From Methanosarcina sp. UBA289 (lineage in GTDB: Archaea > Halobacteriota > Methanosarcinia > Methanosarcinales > Methanosarcinaceae): a stretch of DNA of 64,000 bases. The stretch's first letter is position 1. Every line of letters starts with the position of its first letter. Below the pieces are notes generated by a model that worked only from the letters and a program-made list of their open reading frames with translations, made no database searches and had not been told where the DNA came from. Below, one piece after another: positions 62,964 to 64,000 of this stretch. Both the position numbers and the translations under genes were made by a program. The DNA is taken from contig DAKJ01000024.1 of assembly GCA_002496565.1 (NCBI GenBank), positions 1 to 64,000 of the forward strand. The letters run 5' to 3'.

Positions 62964-62974
62964 TTTTAGCCACC

Positions 62975-64000
62975 TCATATATCCAGGTTTACTACCTCTT
63001 TTGCATGCATTTGTATGAAGTTCCGGCGTGGCTCAACCTCATCTCCCATGAGAATTCTGAAGATCTCATCAGCCCGAATCGCATCTTCCAGGGTCACTTG
63101 TAAAAGGGTCCGGCTCTCAGGATTCATCGTGGTTCCCCATAGCTGTTCGGGGTTCATTTCTCCAAGACCTTTATAGCGCTGGATAGCGAGCCCTTTTTCC
63201 CCGAGTTCTTTCTTCTTTTCTTCGAGTTCCCTGTCAGAATGTATGTAGTACTCAGCTTTGCCTTTCTTTATGCGGTAGAGAGGAGGCTGGGCAATGTATA
63301 CGTATCCCTCGTCAATTAGAGGCCTCATATAGCGGAAGAACAGCGTGAGAAGAAGAGTCCTGATGTGTTCTCCATCCACATCGGCATCAGTCATGATAAT
63401 GACCTTATGGTAGCGGGCACTTTCCAAGGTGAAGTCCTCGCTGACTCCTGTTCCAATGGCAGTGATCAGGGAAATAATCTCCTCGTTTTTCAGGATCTTT
63501 GCAAGTCTGGATTTTTCCACGTTCAGAATCTTGCCTCTGAGAGGTAAAATAGCCTGGAAACTCCGGTCTCTACCCTGTTTTGCCGAACCGCCTGCTGAAT
63601 TACCCTCCACAATGTAAATCTCGCAGGCTGCAGGATTCTTTTCCGAGCAGTCCGCAAGTTTTCCGGGAAGAGTGCTTACTTCGAGGGCATTCTTTCTCCG
63701 GGTAAGTTCTCTTGCTTTTTTTGCAGCCTCCCTGGCTTTCTGGGCAAGGAGAGCTTTTTCGAGAATAATGTTTGCAACCTTGGGGTTTTCCTCAAAGTAT
63801 TCTGCAAGTCCGTCAGTTACAAGTGAATCCACAATTCCTTTGACATCACTGTTTCCAAGCCTTGTTTTAGTCTGCCCCTCAAACTGGGGCTCCATGAGTT
63901 TGACACTGATGATTGCAGTCAGCCCTTCTCTTACATCGTCGCCTGTGAGCTTTGCGTCCTCTTTGGAAAGCTTGTTAGCTTTAATGTAGTCGTTTGCAAC
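62975..64000 (-). CDS. gyrB: DNA gyrase subunit B, C-terminal part
   Basis: 341 residues are visible; the gene enters from beyond the right end (frame open through base 64000). The visible part has the end of the transducer domain (VREGLTAIISVKL), the TOPRIM domain with IVEGNSAGGSAKQGRDR and MTDADVDGEHIRTLLLTLFF holding the metal acidic residues, and the C-terminal end QRYKGLGEMNPEQLWGTTMN followed by RNFIQMHAKEV. The ATPase domain lies outside. The stop is 12 bases before the gyrA ATG. Confidence 0.97.
   Translation of the reverse strand, partial: VANDYIKANKLSKEDAKLTGDDVREGLTAIISVKLMEPQFEGQTKTRLGNSDVKGIVDSLVTDGLAEYFEENPKVANIILEKALLAQKAREAAKKARELTRRKNALEVSTLPGKLADCSEKNPAACEIYIVEGNSAGGSAKQGRDRSFQAILPLRGKILNVEKSRLAKILKNEEIISLITAIGTGVSEDFTLESARYHKVIIMTDADVDGEHIRTLLLTLFFRYMRPLIDEGYVYIAQPPLYRIKKGKAEYYIHSDRELEEKKKELGEKGLAIQRYKGLGEMNPEQLWGTTMNPESRTLLQVTLEDAIRADEIFRILMGDEVEPRRNFIQMHAKEVVNLDI

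Overview
The window reads as chromosomal DNA from a methanogenic archaeon of the genus Methanosarcina. The evidence is a complete fpo operon (F420H2 dehydrogenase, fpoABCDHIJJKLMNO), F420 biosynthesis genes (cofC, cofG, two cofH), a corrinoid methyltransferase set with a RamA-type activase, archaeal ribosomal proteins (L7Ae, S28e, L24e, S6e), aIF5B, a UPF0228 protein, many PKD / beta-helix / beta-propeller surface proteins, and strong GGAGGTGA-type ribosome binding sites. The species cannot be fixed from sequence alone.

Layout. 1-2.7 kb: end of a PKD surface protein, an archaeal signal peptidase I and a DUF5305-like protein. 3.0-8.9 kb (minus strand): cofC, then an operon reading ferredoxin > CrtI-like oxidoreductase > cofG > cofH > second cofH. 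9.9-20.1 kb (plus): the fpo operon behind a 1-kb leader/promoter region with several hairpins. F420 synthesis and the F420H2-oxidising respiratory complex therefore lie back to back. 20.6-27.6 kb: a compact seven-gene cassette (membrane protein, helical protein, SPFH protein with zinc ribbons, small protein, three zinc-ribbon proteins), followed by a 5'-truncated copy of fpoO, a beta-helix gene, and a second, older truncated fpoO copy. 27.6-37.3 kb: a surface-protein region with decayed gene remnants between long AT-rich spacers. 37.7-42.4 kb: a radical SAM gene and the translation cluster rpl7ae-rps28e-rpl24e-ndk-infB-rps6e. 42.5-46.9 kb: a small membrane protein, a double CDGSH protein, a flavin split-barrel protein, pdxT and pdxS. 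47.5-52.7 kb: a PAP2 phosphatase and the methyltransferase / corrinoid protein / activase operon. 53.5-56.9 kb: two paralogous DUF457-type membrane hydrolases flanking a superoxide dismutase. 57-60 kb: an orphan HEPN/DUF4209-like protein and a chagasin-like protease inhibitor. 60.1-64.0 kb: gyrA and the 3' part of gyrB.

The points most worth a second look are: (a) the zinc-ribbon/SPFH cassette enclosed by fpoO and a truncated fpoO copy sharing a 128-nt identical stretch; (b) a compact multi-hairpin, cloverleaf-like element at 43910-44006 in the leader of the CDGSH gene; (c) cofG, which has no ATG/GTG/TTG in frame upstream of its radical-SAM cysteines and seems to start at AUU behind a good Shine-Dalgarno; (d) a structured repeat found at the 3' ends of both the second cofH and pdxS. 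Coordinates, motifs and repeats were read by eye from the sequence; family names rest on remembered family features, with no database search.
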